Below, piece after piece: positions 1 to 7,268 of a DNA stretch of 64,000 bases. The notes below the pieces were generated by a model. That model saw nothing but the letters and a program-made list of their open reading frames with translations, had not been told where the DNA came from and made no database searches. Where the stretch lies: assembly GCA_964431965.1 (NCBI GenBank), contig CAYSLU010000010.1:1-64000 (forward strand). The letters run 5' to 3'. The position numbers and the translations under genes were made by a program. The number at the start of each line of letters is the position of its first letter. The first letter of the stretch is position 1. This stretch comes from CAYSLU01 sp964431965 (GTDB lineage Bacteria > Verrucomicrobiota > Kiritimatiellia > CAIKKV01 > CAYSLU01).

Positions 1-1
1 T

Positions 2-967
2 CGTCAGGAGCTGCGAGACAAGGAGGACTCCCTCCAGAGCACCATCGAGGAACTGGAGCCCTCCAACGCGGCGCTTCAGTCTTCGAACGAAGAGATGCAG
101 TCGATGAACGAGGAACTGCAGTCCGCCAACGAGGAGCTCGAGACCTCCAAGGAGGAACTGCAATCGGTCAACGAGGAGCTGTCCACCGTCAACGCCGAAC
201 TCCAGACCAAGGTCTCCGACCTGTCCCAGGCCAACAACGACATGAACAACCTGCTGGCCGGCACGGGCATCGGCACCGTTTTTGTAAACTCGCGGCTGAC
301 CATCCTGCGCTTCACGCCCACCATCACCCAGGTGATCAACCTGATTCCGACTGATGTCGGCCGGCCCGTCGGCCACATCGCCTCCAACCTGGTCGGATAT
401 GATCGCCTGGCGCACGACGTGCAGGCGGTGCTGGACGCACTCACCCCCCGGGAAGTCGAGGTGCAGACGGCGGCCGGCGCGTGGTTCCTGCTCCGGATCC
501 GGCCCTACCGCACGATCGAGAATGTCATCGAAGGAGCGGTCATCACCTTCACCGACATCACGGAGATCAAGAAGGTGCAGGCCGCGCTGCGCGACAGCGA
601 GGCGCTGCGCCGCCTGGCCGTGGTCGTGCGCGACTCGCGCGACGCGATCACCGTGCACGACCTGACAGGCCGCATCCTGACCTGGAACTCCGGGGCCGAG
701 CGCATGTACGGGTGGAGCGAGGCCGAGGCGCTGTCCATGAACATCCGCGATCTGATCCCGGAGGCTGACCAGCCGGAGGCGCTGGCCGTCGCGCGGCGGC
801 TGGCCCGGGCCGAGGCGCTCGCGCCGCACCGGGTCCGGCGCGTGGCCAAGGGCGGCCGGATCGTGGACGTATGGCTCACCGCCAGCGCGCTCGTGAACGA
901 AGCCGGCGACGCATACGCCGTCGCCACGACGGAGCGGGAAGCGCCCCGACCGGATGGAGCCCCCTGA
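2..967 (+). CDS. CheB/CheR-type PAS protein, C-terminal part (5' truncated)
   Basis: The reading frame is open from base 2, so the gene starts before the window. The visible 321 residues begin with a heptad-like coiled coil built of repeated NEELQS/NEELET-type units (about residues 1-75 of the fragment). This is the usual linker after the CheB and CheR domains in CheB/CheR/PAS fusions. It is followed by a CheR-associated PAS domain with the family hallmarks NNLLAGTGIGT, IPTDVGRP and LLRIRPYRT. A second PAS domain follows (SRDAITVHDLTGRI, GWSEAEAL). The full proteins carry a methylesterase and a methyltransferase domain but usually no histidine kinase domain, and they act in chemotaxis-like or stress signalling. 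The stop codon is 1 base before the next start, so it probably forms an operon with the kinase downstream. The CheB/CheR part itself is not visible and is inferred. Confidence 0.85.
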   Translation, partial: RQELRDKEDSLQSTIEELEPSNAALQSSNEEMQSMNEELQSANEELETSKEELQSVNEELSTVNAELQTKVSDLSQANNDMNNLLAGTGIGTVFVNSRLTILRFTPTITQVINLIPTDVGRPVGHIASNLVGYDRLAHDVQAVLDALTPREVEVQTAAGAWFLLRIRPYRTIENVIEGAVITFTDITEIKKVQAALRDSEALRRLAVVVRDSRDAITVHDLTGRILTWNSGAERMYGWSEAEALSMNIRDLIPEADQPEALAVARRLARAEALAPHRVRRVAKGGRIVDVWLTASALVNEAGDAYAVATTEREAPRPDGAP

Positions 968-968
968 G

Positions 969-2248
969 ATGAAGCGAAAGCCCGCAGGCGGTGAAGAGAC
1001 CACGCCGGACGACCTCCGCCGACGCGCCGAGAAGCGCCTGTCGGGACGGCCCCCGGGCGCCCCCCCCCCCGTGCCCGGCGATCCCGCCCGCCTCATCCAT
1101 GAGCTGCAGGTGCACCAGATCGAGCTGGAGATNNNNNNNNNNACGAACTGCGGCGCGCCCAGCAGGTGCTCGAAGCTTCGAGAGAGCGCTATTTCGATCT
1201 CTACGACCGGGCGCCGGTGGGGTACGTCACGCTCACCGAGCAGGGAATCGTCGTTGAAGCCAATGTCACCGCCATCACCATGCTGGACGTCGAGCGGAAG
1301 CAGCTGATCGATCAGCCGCTGGCCCGGTTCGTCCTCAAGGAGGATCAGGATATCTGCTACCTCCTCCGCAAGCGCCTGCTCGAGAAGGGCACACCCCAGG
1401 CGTGCGAGCTCAGAATGCTGCGCGCCGGGGAGACGACCTTCTGGGCGCGGCTCGACGCGACCGCCACGCCGGGACCCGACGGCGCCAGGGTCTGCCGCGC
1501 GGTGATCACGGACTGCACCGAGCGCAAGCACGCCGAAGAGGCGGCACGACGGTCTGCCGCGGACCTGCGCGCCCTGACGGCGCACCTCCAGGTCGTGCGC
1601 GAGGAGGAGCGGGCGGCCCTCGCGCGCGAGCTGCACGACAACTTCGGCCAGAACCTGACCGGCGTGCACATCGACCTGATGTGGATGGACCGCCATATGC
1701 ACGCCGCCACAGGCATCGACCTGCCGGCGCTCCGGGACAGGGCCGCCGCCATGCTGCCGCTGGTGGAGAGCCTGATCGAGATGACTCAGGCCTTCTCCGC
1801 CTCGCTGCGTCTGGGCGTGCTGGACGATCTGGGCCTGGTGGCCGCCATCGAGTGGCAGGCGGCCGAGTTCAGCAAGCGAACCAGCCTGCCGTGTGAGGCC
1901 GTGCTGCCGGCGGACGATATCGAACTGGACCCGGACCAGGCGCTGGCCTTGTTCCGGATCTTGCAGGAGGCGCTGACCAACGTCATCCGCCACGCGCAGG
2001 CGACTCGGGTGGAGGTCCGGCTCCGCGCCGTCGACGGCAGCTTGGAGCTGGAAGTTGAGGACGACGGACAGGGGTTTTCACCCGACCTCGTCTCGGGGCC
2101 GAAGGCCATCGGCATCCTCAGCATGCGCGAGCGCGCCGGGGCGTTTGGCGGCACCGTGGACATCGTGAGTGAACCCGGCAAGGGAACGACGGTGCGGGCG
2201 CAGATGCCCGCGGCTCAGGCATCGCGGGGACGAGGAGATTCAGCATGA
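969..2248 (+). CDS. PAS sensor histidine kinase, NarL/HisKA_3 type (contains assembly gap)
   Basis: Cytoplasmic sensor kinase with no membrane segment. The N-terminal 60 residues carry the RLIHELQVHQIELE motif found before a PAS domain (APVGYVTLTEQG). A HisKA_3 dimerisation/phosphoacceptor helix with ARELHDNFGQNLTG follows, then an HATPase with VEDDGQGF and GTTVRAQMP. The product partners the LuxR-type regulator that overlaps its stop codon by ATGA. The 10-N gap breaks the frame: the upstream part reads in one frame and the part from 1143 in another. A true gap length of 8 would restore a continuous 425-residue protein and fit the family motif IELE-M-x-x-(D/E)-E-L-R. The start at 969 is chosen one base after the upstream stop; 954 is an alternative. 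It is a close paralogue of the kinase at 40494-41651. Confidence 0.88.
1133..1142. other. assembly gap (10 N)
   Basis: Ten Ns lie inside the PAS kinase gene. The reading frames on either side agree only if the real gap is 2 modulo 3 (for example 8 or 11 bases), so 10 looks like a placeholder rather than a measured length. A run of 11 Cs sits about 60 bases upstream (1060-1070) and may have contributed to the poor assembly. Confidence 0.98.
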
Positions 2249-2874
2249 AGATCCTTCTTGCGGACGACCATGCGGTGATGCGCAGCGGGCTGAAACTCAT
2301 CCTGGCCCAGGCGTTCAAGGACGCAAGCTTCGGCGAGGCCGAGGACTGCCGACAGGCCCTGGAGGCGGCGCTGGCGCACCATTGGGATCTCGTCATTCTC
2401 GACATCTCGATGCCGGGCCGCGGCGGGCTGGACGTACTGAAGGACTTCCAGGCGCAACGCCCCAAGATGCCGGTTCTGGTGCTGAGCATGCACGCGGAGC
2501 GGCAGTTCGCCGTACGCGCGTTTCGGGCCGGCGCTAGCGGGTACCTGACTAAGGCCAGCGCGGGCACGGAGCTGGTCCGAGCCGTCGAACGCATCCTCGC
2601 CGGCGGACGCTATGTCAGCGCCGTGCTGGCGGAGCAGCTGGCGTCCGAGCTGGGCCGCTCGGGAGGCGGCCTGCTGCACGAGCGCCTGTCGGATCGCGAG
2701 TTCGAAATCCTGCGGCTCATCGCGTCCGGGAAGACCGTGAAGGAAATCGCGGACGAGCTGGTTCTGAGCGGCAACACGATCAGCACCTACCGCGCACGCA
2801 TCCTCGAGAAGATGCAGCTGCGCACCAATGCCGAACTGACGCACTACGCCATCAGCAACAAGCTGGTCGAGTAG
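2245..2874 (+). CDS. LuxR/NarL-family response regulator
   Basis: A 209-residue two-domain regulator. The receiver (about 1-120) has ILLADDHAVMRSG, phosphoacceptor Asp in LVILDISMPG, and the conserved Lys in GYLTKAS. A C-terminal LuxR helix-turn-helix (about 145-205) carries LSDREFEILRLIASGKTVKEIA and STYRARILEKM. It presumably takes phosphate from the HisKA_3 kinase just upstream (4-base ATGA overlap) and binds DNA as a dimer. The dyad element at 2986, about 110 bases past its stop, is a candidate binding site because a second copy lies beside the paralogous kinase at 41.6 kb. Targets are not known from the sequence; the neighbouring peptide and polysaccharide genes are the obvious guess. 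Confidence 0.93.
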   Translation: MKILLADDHAVMRSGLKLILAQAFKDASFGEAEDCRQALEAALAHHWDLVILDISMPGRGGLDVLKDFQAQRPKMPVLVLSMHAERQFAVRAFRAGASGYLTKASAGTELVRAVERILAGGRYVSAVLAEQLASELGRSGGGLLHERLSDREFEILRLIASGKTVKEIADELVLSGNTISTYRARILEKMQLRTNAELTHYAISNKLVE

Positions 2875-2896
2875 GATATCGTCCGCCAGCCGTCAC

Positions 2897-2915
2897 TCCG
2901 CGCTTCGCTCGCGGA
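2897..2915 (+). terminator. GC hairpin after the response regulator, no T-tract
   Basis: A perfect 6-bp inverted repeat, TCCGCG and CGCGGA with a 7-base loop, lies 22 bases past the stop of the LuxR regulator. There is no run of T after it, so it is not a classical intrinsic terminator. It could slow or end transcription or be chance in this GC-rich DNA. The intergenic stretch 2875-3101 otherwise holds only the dyad element at 2986. Confidence 0.25.
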
Positions 2916-2985
2916 CCGCCGGGATCCGACGGCCGCACGCTGACGGGCGGGCGCGCGTGGCGTCTGACCTCCGCCCCCCTCCGGC

Positions 2986-3086
2986 GTGTAGTGCATTCCG
3001 CTACACAGGAATCACGAACGCCCCAGTCTCGTTCCTCGGCCGCCTGCCGTATGCTTGCGTAATTGACGGGCACGGAGTGTCCGCAG
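2986..3086 (+). promoter_or_regulatory. conserved dyad element, copy A (TGTAG-N9-CTACA plus downstream TTGAC and CCGCAG)
   Basis: The core is GTGTAG, nine bases, CTACAC (arms 2986-2991 and 3001-3006), followed by ATCAC at 3011. It aligns without gaps to 41646-41682, with 27 of 37 bases identical by eye. The shared positions are GTGTAGTGC, GCTACA, ATCAC and ACGCC. Further downstream both copies have TTGAC (here 3063-3067) and GTGT followed by CCGCAG (here 3077-3086), at slightly different spacing. The element is most likely an operator plus promoter for a NarL-type regulator. Copy B sits directly before a response-regulator gene. Copy A has no gene starting just after it on the plus strand; the next plus-strand start is pqqD-like at 4370, beyond the antisense nucleotidyltransferase. 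Confidence 0.6.
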
Positions 3087-3101
3087 GGCGACACACCAGC
3101 G

Positions 3102-4271
3102 TCACGCCCGCCCTCGCCCGCAGGCCAGCGACTTCAAGCGCGTCCCCCATCGAGCCAGCAGCCCGCGAGCATACCAGGCACCGGGGGGAAGATGGTGGAC
3201 CGACCGCAGATGAGCACCAGACGGAAAGAGCTTTCCGCCCATGTAACGGATCCTCCCGCCCCATCCGGAGATCCGGCGCACGTCGGGATCGAATCGCACG
3301 GCCTTGGCAGAAGCCGCCCGCTGTCGGCGAGACCGATCTTCCTCCGGAGTCGATGGCAGCCGGCCGCATGCGGCGGCCCATTCAGCCGGAATCGCGCCCG
3401 GCCACAAGGCCGCCACGGCTTCAACGCCGGACCGGAGCGCCCCGGTCAGAGATGCCTGCCGGGCCCGATCCAGCAGGATCGGCCATGCGAACCCCGGGAC
3501 GGTGCCGAGACGAACGAGATCCAGCAGGCGGTAGAGGCGGGTCAAGCCGTCGCCGGCGTTGCTGAGTGCCCCGTGGGCGCACAGGTGCAGGAACATGTCC
3601 TCGGACGAGGGAACCGGCCAGCGTCGCCCGGCGCATGGAACCGCCCGGATGCGATCAAACCAGTCTCCTCCGAACCGGGGCCAAAACTGGGGATCCTTCA
3701 GCAGCCGCCAGTGGAGATCGACCGTCATGGGGCGGCCGGTCGCGCACGCCCGCACGTAGTCGGCCTCATGCCCGTACGCATGGGCGAAGCCCGGCCGGAG
3801 CTCCGCCTGCGGCGGGATGGCGAAACCCTCGGAGCGCAGAAGCGCATCGGCTTCCGCCAGGCGCGACCGGGGAATGAACACGTCCAGGTCGGACACTTCG
3901 CGCAGTTCCCGGCGGCCATCGTACACGAGCGGAATCAGCGCCCACCCCTTCAGGACCAGGTGCGGAAGGCCGTGGCGGTCGAACTCGTGCAGCAGCCGAC
4001 CGGCGGCAGCGGGCCAGTCGCGCGTGGCTTCGGCCCACCGCGCCACGCGAGCCGACAGTTCGTAGCGCGCCAGCCGCGGCGCCTCCACCGAGCCGACCTG
4101 AATGCGGTCGTAGAGCAGGCCCGCGGCGCGGTGCGTGGCCAGCAGGGGCTCAACGGCGGGCCACAGCTCGGCGGAGAGGCCGAGCACCCCATCGCGGGGG
4201 CCCAGCGCGCGGGCAAGCCATGCATAGCCGGGGCCGGCCGATGCGCCCGATAACGGAGACTGGCTGTTCAT
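3102..4271 (-). CDS. nucleotidyltransferase-fold protein (PF14907 type), RiPP/HprK-associated
   Basis: A 389-residue protein with the nucleotidyltransferase-fold signature of the uncharacterised NTP_transf_5 group: LVLKGWALIPL (Lys108), then GRRELREVSDLDVFIP, where Asp128 and Asp130 form the metal-binding D-x-D pair. Members of this group occur beside HPr-kinase-like and PqqD-like genes in lasso-peptide and exosortase-linked clusters, where they are suspected to modify peptides or polymers. Here it is divergent from the pqqD-like gene, with 98 bases between the two starts, so the two probably share a control region. Its own substrate is unknown. Adenylylation or nucleotidylation of the peptide at 7009 is an inference from context only. 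Confidence 0.82.
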   Translation of the reverse strand: MNSQSPLSGASAGPGYAWLARALGPRDGVLGLSAELWPAVEPLLATHRAAGLLYDRIQVGSVEAPRLARYELSARVARWAEATRDWPAAAGRLLHEFDRHGLPHLVLKGWALIPLVYDGRRELREVSDLDVFIPRSRLAEADALLRSEGFAIPPQAELRPGFAHAYGHEADYVRACATGRPMTVDLHWRLLKDPQFWPRFGGDWFDRIRAVPCAGRRWPVPSSEDMFLHLCAHGALSNAGDGLTRLYRLLDLVRLGTVPGFAWPILLDRARQASLTGALRSGVEAVAALWPGAIPAEWAAACGRLPSTPEEDRSRRQRAASAKAVRFDPDVRRISGWGGRIRYMGGKLFPSGAHLRSVHHLPPGAWYARGLLARWGTRLKSLACGRGRA

Positions 4272-4369
4272 GCGAATGCCGGCAGATTATGGGAAAGCTC
4301 AACACAGGTAAAGTCCGAGCCGTTCCTGTGGCGCAGCCGCAGCCGGCGCAAGGGGGGCACGCGAACGCC

Positions 4370-4663
4370 ATGACACCGACCGTCGCAGCGCGAGTCTACA
4401 TGCGGAACCCGGACGTCGTCCTGCGGGATGAGGATGACGACGGGGCACTTCTGTTCAACCCCGACACCAACCAAGTACTCGTGCTGAACGCGACGGCCGT
4501 TCACGTCTGGAAACACTGCGACGGCGTCAGCAGCGTGCCGGCCATCGTCACGGCCGTGAAGGCGGCGTTCGATGCCGCGCCGGAGGAGGCGGTTGAAGCG
4601 GATGTCGGGCAGTTCCTCGACACCATGCTCGCCGGGGGGTTCGTGGGCACGTCGAACGAGTAG
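4370..4663 (+). CDS. PqqD-like peptide-binding protein
   Basis: A 97-residue protein of PqqD size and pattern: an N-terminal strand pair with RNPDVVLRDEDDDGALLFN, then NATAVHVWKHCDG and a C-terminal helical part ending FLDTMLAGGFV. PqqD-like proteins (RiPP recognition elements) bind the leader of a precursor peptide and present it to a radical-SAM enzyme. Two such enzymes follow immediately. The start at 4370 gives the usual PqqD length and has a G-rich ribosome-binding stretch 12-18 bases upstream. An in-frame start at 4220 would overlap the divergent gene and add 50 residues without domain character. The gap to the next start is 16 bases. Confidence 0.85.
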   Translation: MTPTVAARVYMRNPDVVLRDEDDDGALLFNPDTNQVLVLNATAVHVWKHCDGVSSVPAIVTAVKAAFDAAPEEAVEADVGQFLDTMLAGGFVGTSNE

Positions 4664-4679
4664 AAGGTCGCGCATCGCC

Positions 4680-5876
4680 ATGGACGCACGCCCCGCCATC
4701 TCCAACCCACGTCGCGCGGAAATCGCCATCACCGGGCGATGCAATCTGCGCTGCCGCTACTGCTTCTACGCCGAAGAGATGGCAGCCCACAGCGACCTGC
4801 CGACATCGGCATGGCTCGCGCTCTTCGATGAGCTGGGGAGCCTGGGCTTACTGGACGTCGGGCTGACCGGGGGCGAGGTCTTCACGCGCCCCGATCTGTT
4901 CGACCTGATCGACCGGGTCATCGCCAACCGGATGCGCTACAGCCTCTGCTCCAACGGAACGCTGCTGGACGAGCGCATGCTCGCCCGGTTCGAGACCGGC
5001 AAGCGGCGGCTGCGCCTGAACTCCATCCAGCTCTCGGTGGACGGCTCGGAGGCGCGCGTTCACAACCGCAGCAGACCCGGGAGCTTCGTGCCTACGATGC
5101 GGGCGTTGCGGCTTCTGAAGGAGGCGGCGTTCCCGGTCTCCGTGCGCGTGACGATCACCCGCCACAACCTGGACGACCTCGACGGCATAGCCCGCCTCCT
5201 GTTGGATGACGTTGGCCTGCCGTCGTTCAGCACGAACGAGGCATTCCCCATGGGCCAGGGCTGCTCGAACCAGGGCGAGGTGACGCTTCCTCCTCAGGCC
5301 CAGCTCGAAGCCATGCGGACTCTGGAGCGGCTGCTGGAGCGCTACCCGGGCCGGATCACCGCGATGGCCGGGCCCCTCGCCAAGCGGCGCGCGTACGCCG
5401 ACATGGAGGAGTCCCGAAGGACCGGAGTCCGGACGTCCCGCTGGGGCATGGGATTCCTGACCGCCTGCGGCTGCGTGTTCTCGCGCATCGACGTCCTGCA
5501 CAATGGGGATATCGTCCCCTGCCACATTCTGCACCGTCAGGTCCTGGGCAACATCACCCGAGATTCCATCCTGGATGTCTGGCGGCATCACCCCGTCCTG
5601 GCCGCCTTGCGCGAGCGTCGGACCATTCCCATGAGCGCGGTGCCGGGCTGCGAGGGCTGCGACTGGGCGCCCTACTGCAACGGGAGCTGCCCCGGAGTGA
5701 CACAGGAGACCACGGGAGATTTCAACCGGGCCAATCCTGACGACTGCTACCGCCGGTTCCTGGCGGGCATCGCGCCAGCCGAGGGACAGCTCACGGAGCC
5801 GGCGGGCCGCGCGTCGACCGTCGGCGGAGACCCGGCCGCTCAGGCCCGCGGCCGAGTGATGAACCATCCGATGTGA
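4680..5876 (+). CDS. radical SAM/SPASM peptide maturase 1
   Basis: A 398-residue radical-SAM enzyme. The cluster-binding motif CNLRCRYC (Cys21, Cys25, Cys28) is close to the N-terminus, followed by LTGGEVF for SAM binding. The C-terminal SPASM region supplies auxiliary iron-sulfur ligands: the CGCVFSRID and PCHI cysteines, then CEGCDWAPYCNGSCPG and DDCYRRF. This is the layout of PqqE and AnSME-like peptide-modifying enzymes. It follows the PqqD-like gene by 16 bases with AGAAGG as ribosome-binding site, and its end overlaps the second maturase by GTGA. The pairing of one PqqD-like and two SPASM enzymes resembles, from memory, the SynChlorMet (Scm) and GeoRSP cassettes. The chemistry (thioether, C-C link or other) cannot be read from the sequence. 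Confidence 0.9.
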   Translation: MDARPAISNPRRAEIAITGRCNLRCRYCFYAEEMAAHSDLPTSAWLALFDELGSLGLLDVGLTGGEVFTRPDLFDLIDRVIANRMRYSLCSNGTLLDERMLARFETGKRRLRLNSIQLSVDGSEARVHNRSRPGSFVPTMRALRLLKEAAFPVSVRVTITRHNLDDLDGIARLLLDDVGLPSFSTNEAFPMGQGCSNQGEVTLPPQAQLEAMRTLERLLERYPGRITAMAGPLAKRRAYADMEESRRTGVRTSRWGMGFLTACGCVFSRIDVLHNGDIVPCHILHRQVLGNITRDSILDVWRHHPVLAALRERRTIPMSAVPGCEGCDWAPYCNGSCPGVTQETTGDFNRANPDDCYRRFLAGIAPAEGQLTEPAGRASTVGGDPAAQARGRVMNHPM

Positions 5877-7012
5877 GCCATCCGATGCCTTGCGACGATC
5901 ACACGATAGCACCGCCCGCACGCTTGCCCGACGCCGGCGTCCCGCCGCTGCGCTCGCTCTACCTCTACATATCGGGCGCCTGCAACCTGGCGTGCCGGCA
6001 TTGCTGGATCACGCCGGGGTTCGACCCGGACGCCCGGGGCGGGCGGTTCATCTCGTTGGAGCACGTCGAGAAGGCGGTGCGAGAGGCCAGGCCCCTGGGG
6101 TTGGCTTCCGTGAAGCTGACCGGCGGCGAGCCCACGCTCCACCCTCGGTTTCGGGATATCGTGACCTGCGTGGCGCGGGAGGGCGTTTCGATCAGCATGG
6201 AGACCAATGGGACGCTGATTGACGCGGACATGGCGCAGCTGTTCCGCGACTCCAACGCGCTGCGCTTCGTCTCCATCAGCGTGGACGGGGCCGACGCAGC
6301 GACGCACGAAGCGCTGCGCGGGGTGGCTGGCAGCTTCGATCGGGCCGTGGCCGGAATCGAGCACCTCGCTCGGGTCGGATTCCGTCCCCAGATGATCTGC
6401 ACCCTGCACCGGGGCAATCTCGACCAGATTGAAGCGGTCGTCCGGCTCGCCGAGCGGCTCGGCTGCGGCTCGGTAAAGTTCAACCACGTGCAGGACATGG
6501 GGCGCGGCAACCGCATGACCGGCGGCGAAACGATCCCGGTCGCGGAGCTGACGAGCATCCATCGCGATGTGGAGAGACGCTTCCGCGCAAGCCCCATCCG
6601 CGTGCACTTTGATATACCGGCCGCGTTTCGATCCATCAATGAGTTGCTGCGCTTTCCGGCCGGGACGTGCAATATTCTGGAGATTCTGGGTGTGCTGTGC
6701 GGGGGCGAGCTGGCCCTGTGCGGCGTCGGCGTCGAGATTCCGGAGCTGGTCTTCGGCCATTTGGAGACCGATGGTGTAGCGGCCGTATGGGCGGATGCGC
6801 CCGGGCTGAGAGCCCTGAGGGAGACGGTTCCGGAGCGCTTGGAGGGAATCTGCGGGGACTGCATCCACCGCGACGGGTGCATGGGCGGATGCATCGCCCA
6901 GAACTACCACGAGGCCGGACGATTGAGCGCCGCATACGGGTTCTGCAGCGCGGCTGACGCGCGCGGGCTGTTTCCGCCGGGAAGAAGGCGGAAGGGAGGA
7001 GTGGGGACATGA
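5873..7012 (+). CDS. radical SAM/SPASM peptide maturase 2
   Basis: A 379-residue enzyme with CNLACRHCW (Cys37, Cys41, Cys44), KLTGGEPTLHP and METNGT in the radical-SAM barrel. Its SPASM-like C-terminus has GTCN, LCGG, LCGVG, then CGDCIHRDGCMGGC and GFC. It differs clearly from the first maturase (for example GEPTLHP against GEVFTRP, and a different cysteine layout), so the two probably do different steps or bind each other. It starts at a GTG in a GTGA overlap with maturase 1 (ATG at 5885 is possible). The last codons overlap the start of the candidate precursor (ATGA), so enzyme and substrate would be translationally coupled. The C-terminal GLFPPGRR tail recalls ScmF-type proteins, from memory. 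Confidence 0.9.
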   Translation: MSHPMPCDDHTIAPPARLPDAGVPPLRSLYLYISGACNLACRHCWITPGFDPDARGGRFISLEHVEKAVREARPLGLASVKLTGGEPTLHPRFRDIVTCVAREGVSISMETNGTLIDADMAQLFRDSNALRFVSISVDGADAATHEALRGVAGSFDRAVAGIEHLARVGFRPQMICTLHRGNLDQIEAVVRLAERLGCGSVKFNHVQDMGRGNRMTGGETIPVAELTSIHRDVERRFRASPIRVHFDIPAAFRSINELLRFPAGTCNILEILGVLCGGELALCGVGVEIPELVFGHLETDGVAAVWADAPGLRALRETVPERLEGICGDCIHRDGCMGGCIAQNYHEAGRLSAAYGFCSAADARGLFPPGRRRKGGVGT

Positions 7013-7263
7013 CGACGAACAAGCGAGTGTACGAACCACCCATGGCACGAGATCTCTCGCACCTGCGGGCTCGAGGGGGGAAGGTGACGCCTCTGGGGCT
7101 CTGCACGCCCGGATCCGCAATCTCGTCCAACTACACCTGTACCAGAGGAACGGCACCCGAGTCGGATTCCTCGACGTGTGCCGTCGGCACGAACCCCACG
7201 CTGGGGGGATGCGGCAAGGGCAACTACGCAGAATCGTTCTGCCAATCCGGCGCAACCGACTGA
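7009..7263 (+). CDS. candidate RiPP precursor peptide with five C-x-x-G units
   Basis: An 84-residue peptide whose start overlaps the maturase stop. The N-terminal 30 residues look like a leader: YEPPMARDLS (8-17), the kind of Y-x-x-P...RDLS patch seen in radical-SAM substrates, then LRARGGK. The rest has exactly five cysteines, at 32, 44, 57, 68 and 78, and every one begins a C-x-x-G unit (CTPG, CTRG, CAVG, CGKG, CQSG), spaced 10-13 residues apart. The linkers are rich in Ser, Thr, Gly and Asn. No transmembrane segment or Sec signal is present. It lies between two SPASM enzymes and an HPr-kinase-like gene, the expected place for a substrate. That it is modified at the cysteines or glycines is inference. 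Confidence 0.8.
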   Translation: MTTNKRVYEPPMARDLSHLRARGGKVTPLGLCTPGSAISSNYTCTRGTAPESDSSTCAVGTNPTLGGCGKGNYAESFCQSGATD

Positions 7264-7268
7264 CCGGC

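Noticed and set aside
1060..1070. C11 tract, with similar runs at 22671 (C10), 29689 (C9) and 38949 (G9), as phase-variation switches
   Set aside because: At this base composition about one run of 10 Cs is expected by chance in 64 kb, and all runs are in frame. Mixed read lengths would be needed to support switching.
3063..4253. 396-codon plus-strand frame over the nucleotidyltransferase
   Set aside because: The minus-strand frame has the L-K-G and D-L-D motifs of a known family; the plus-strand product is low-complexity.
7075..7083. Double-glycine leader cleavage site at residues 23-24 of the precursor
   Set aside because: The GG is present, but the preceding Leu/Glu spacing does not match the usual C39 pattern and the exporter has no C39 domain. 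Cleavage near here remains possible by another enzyme.
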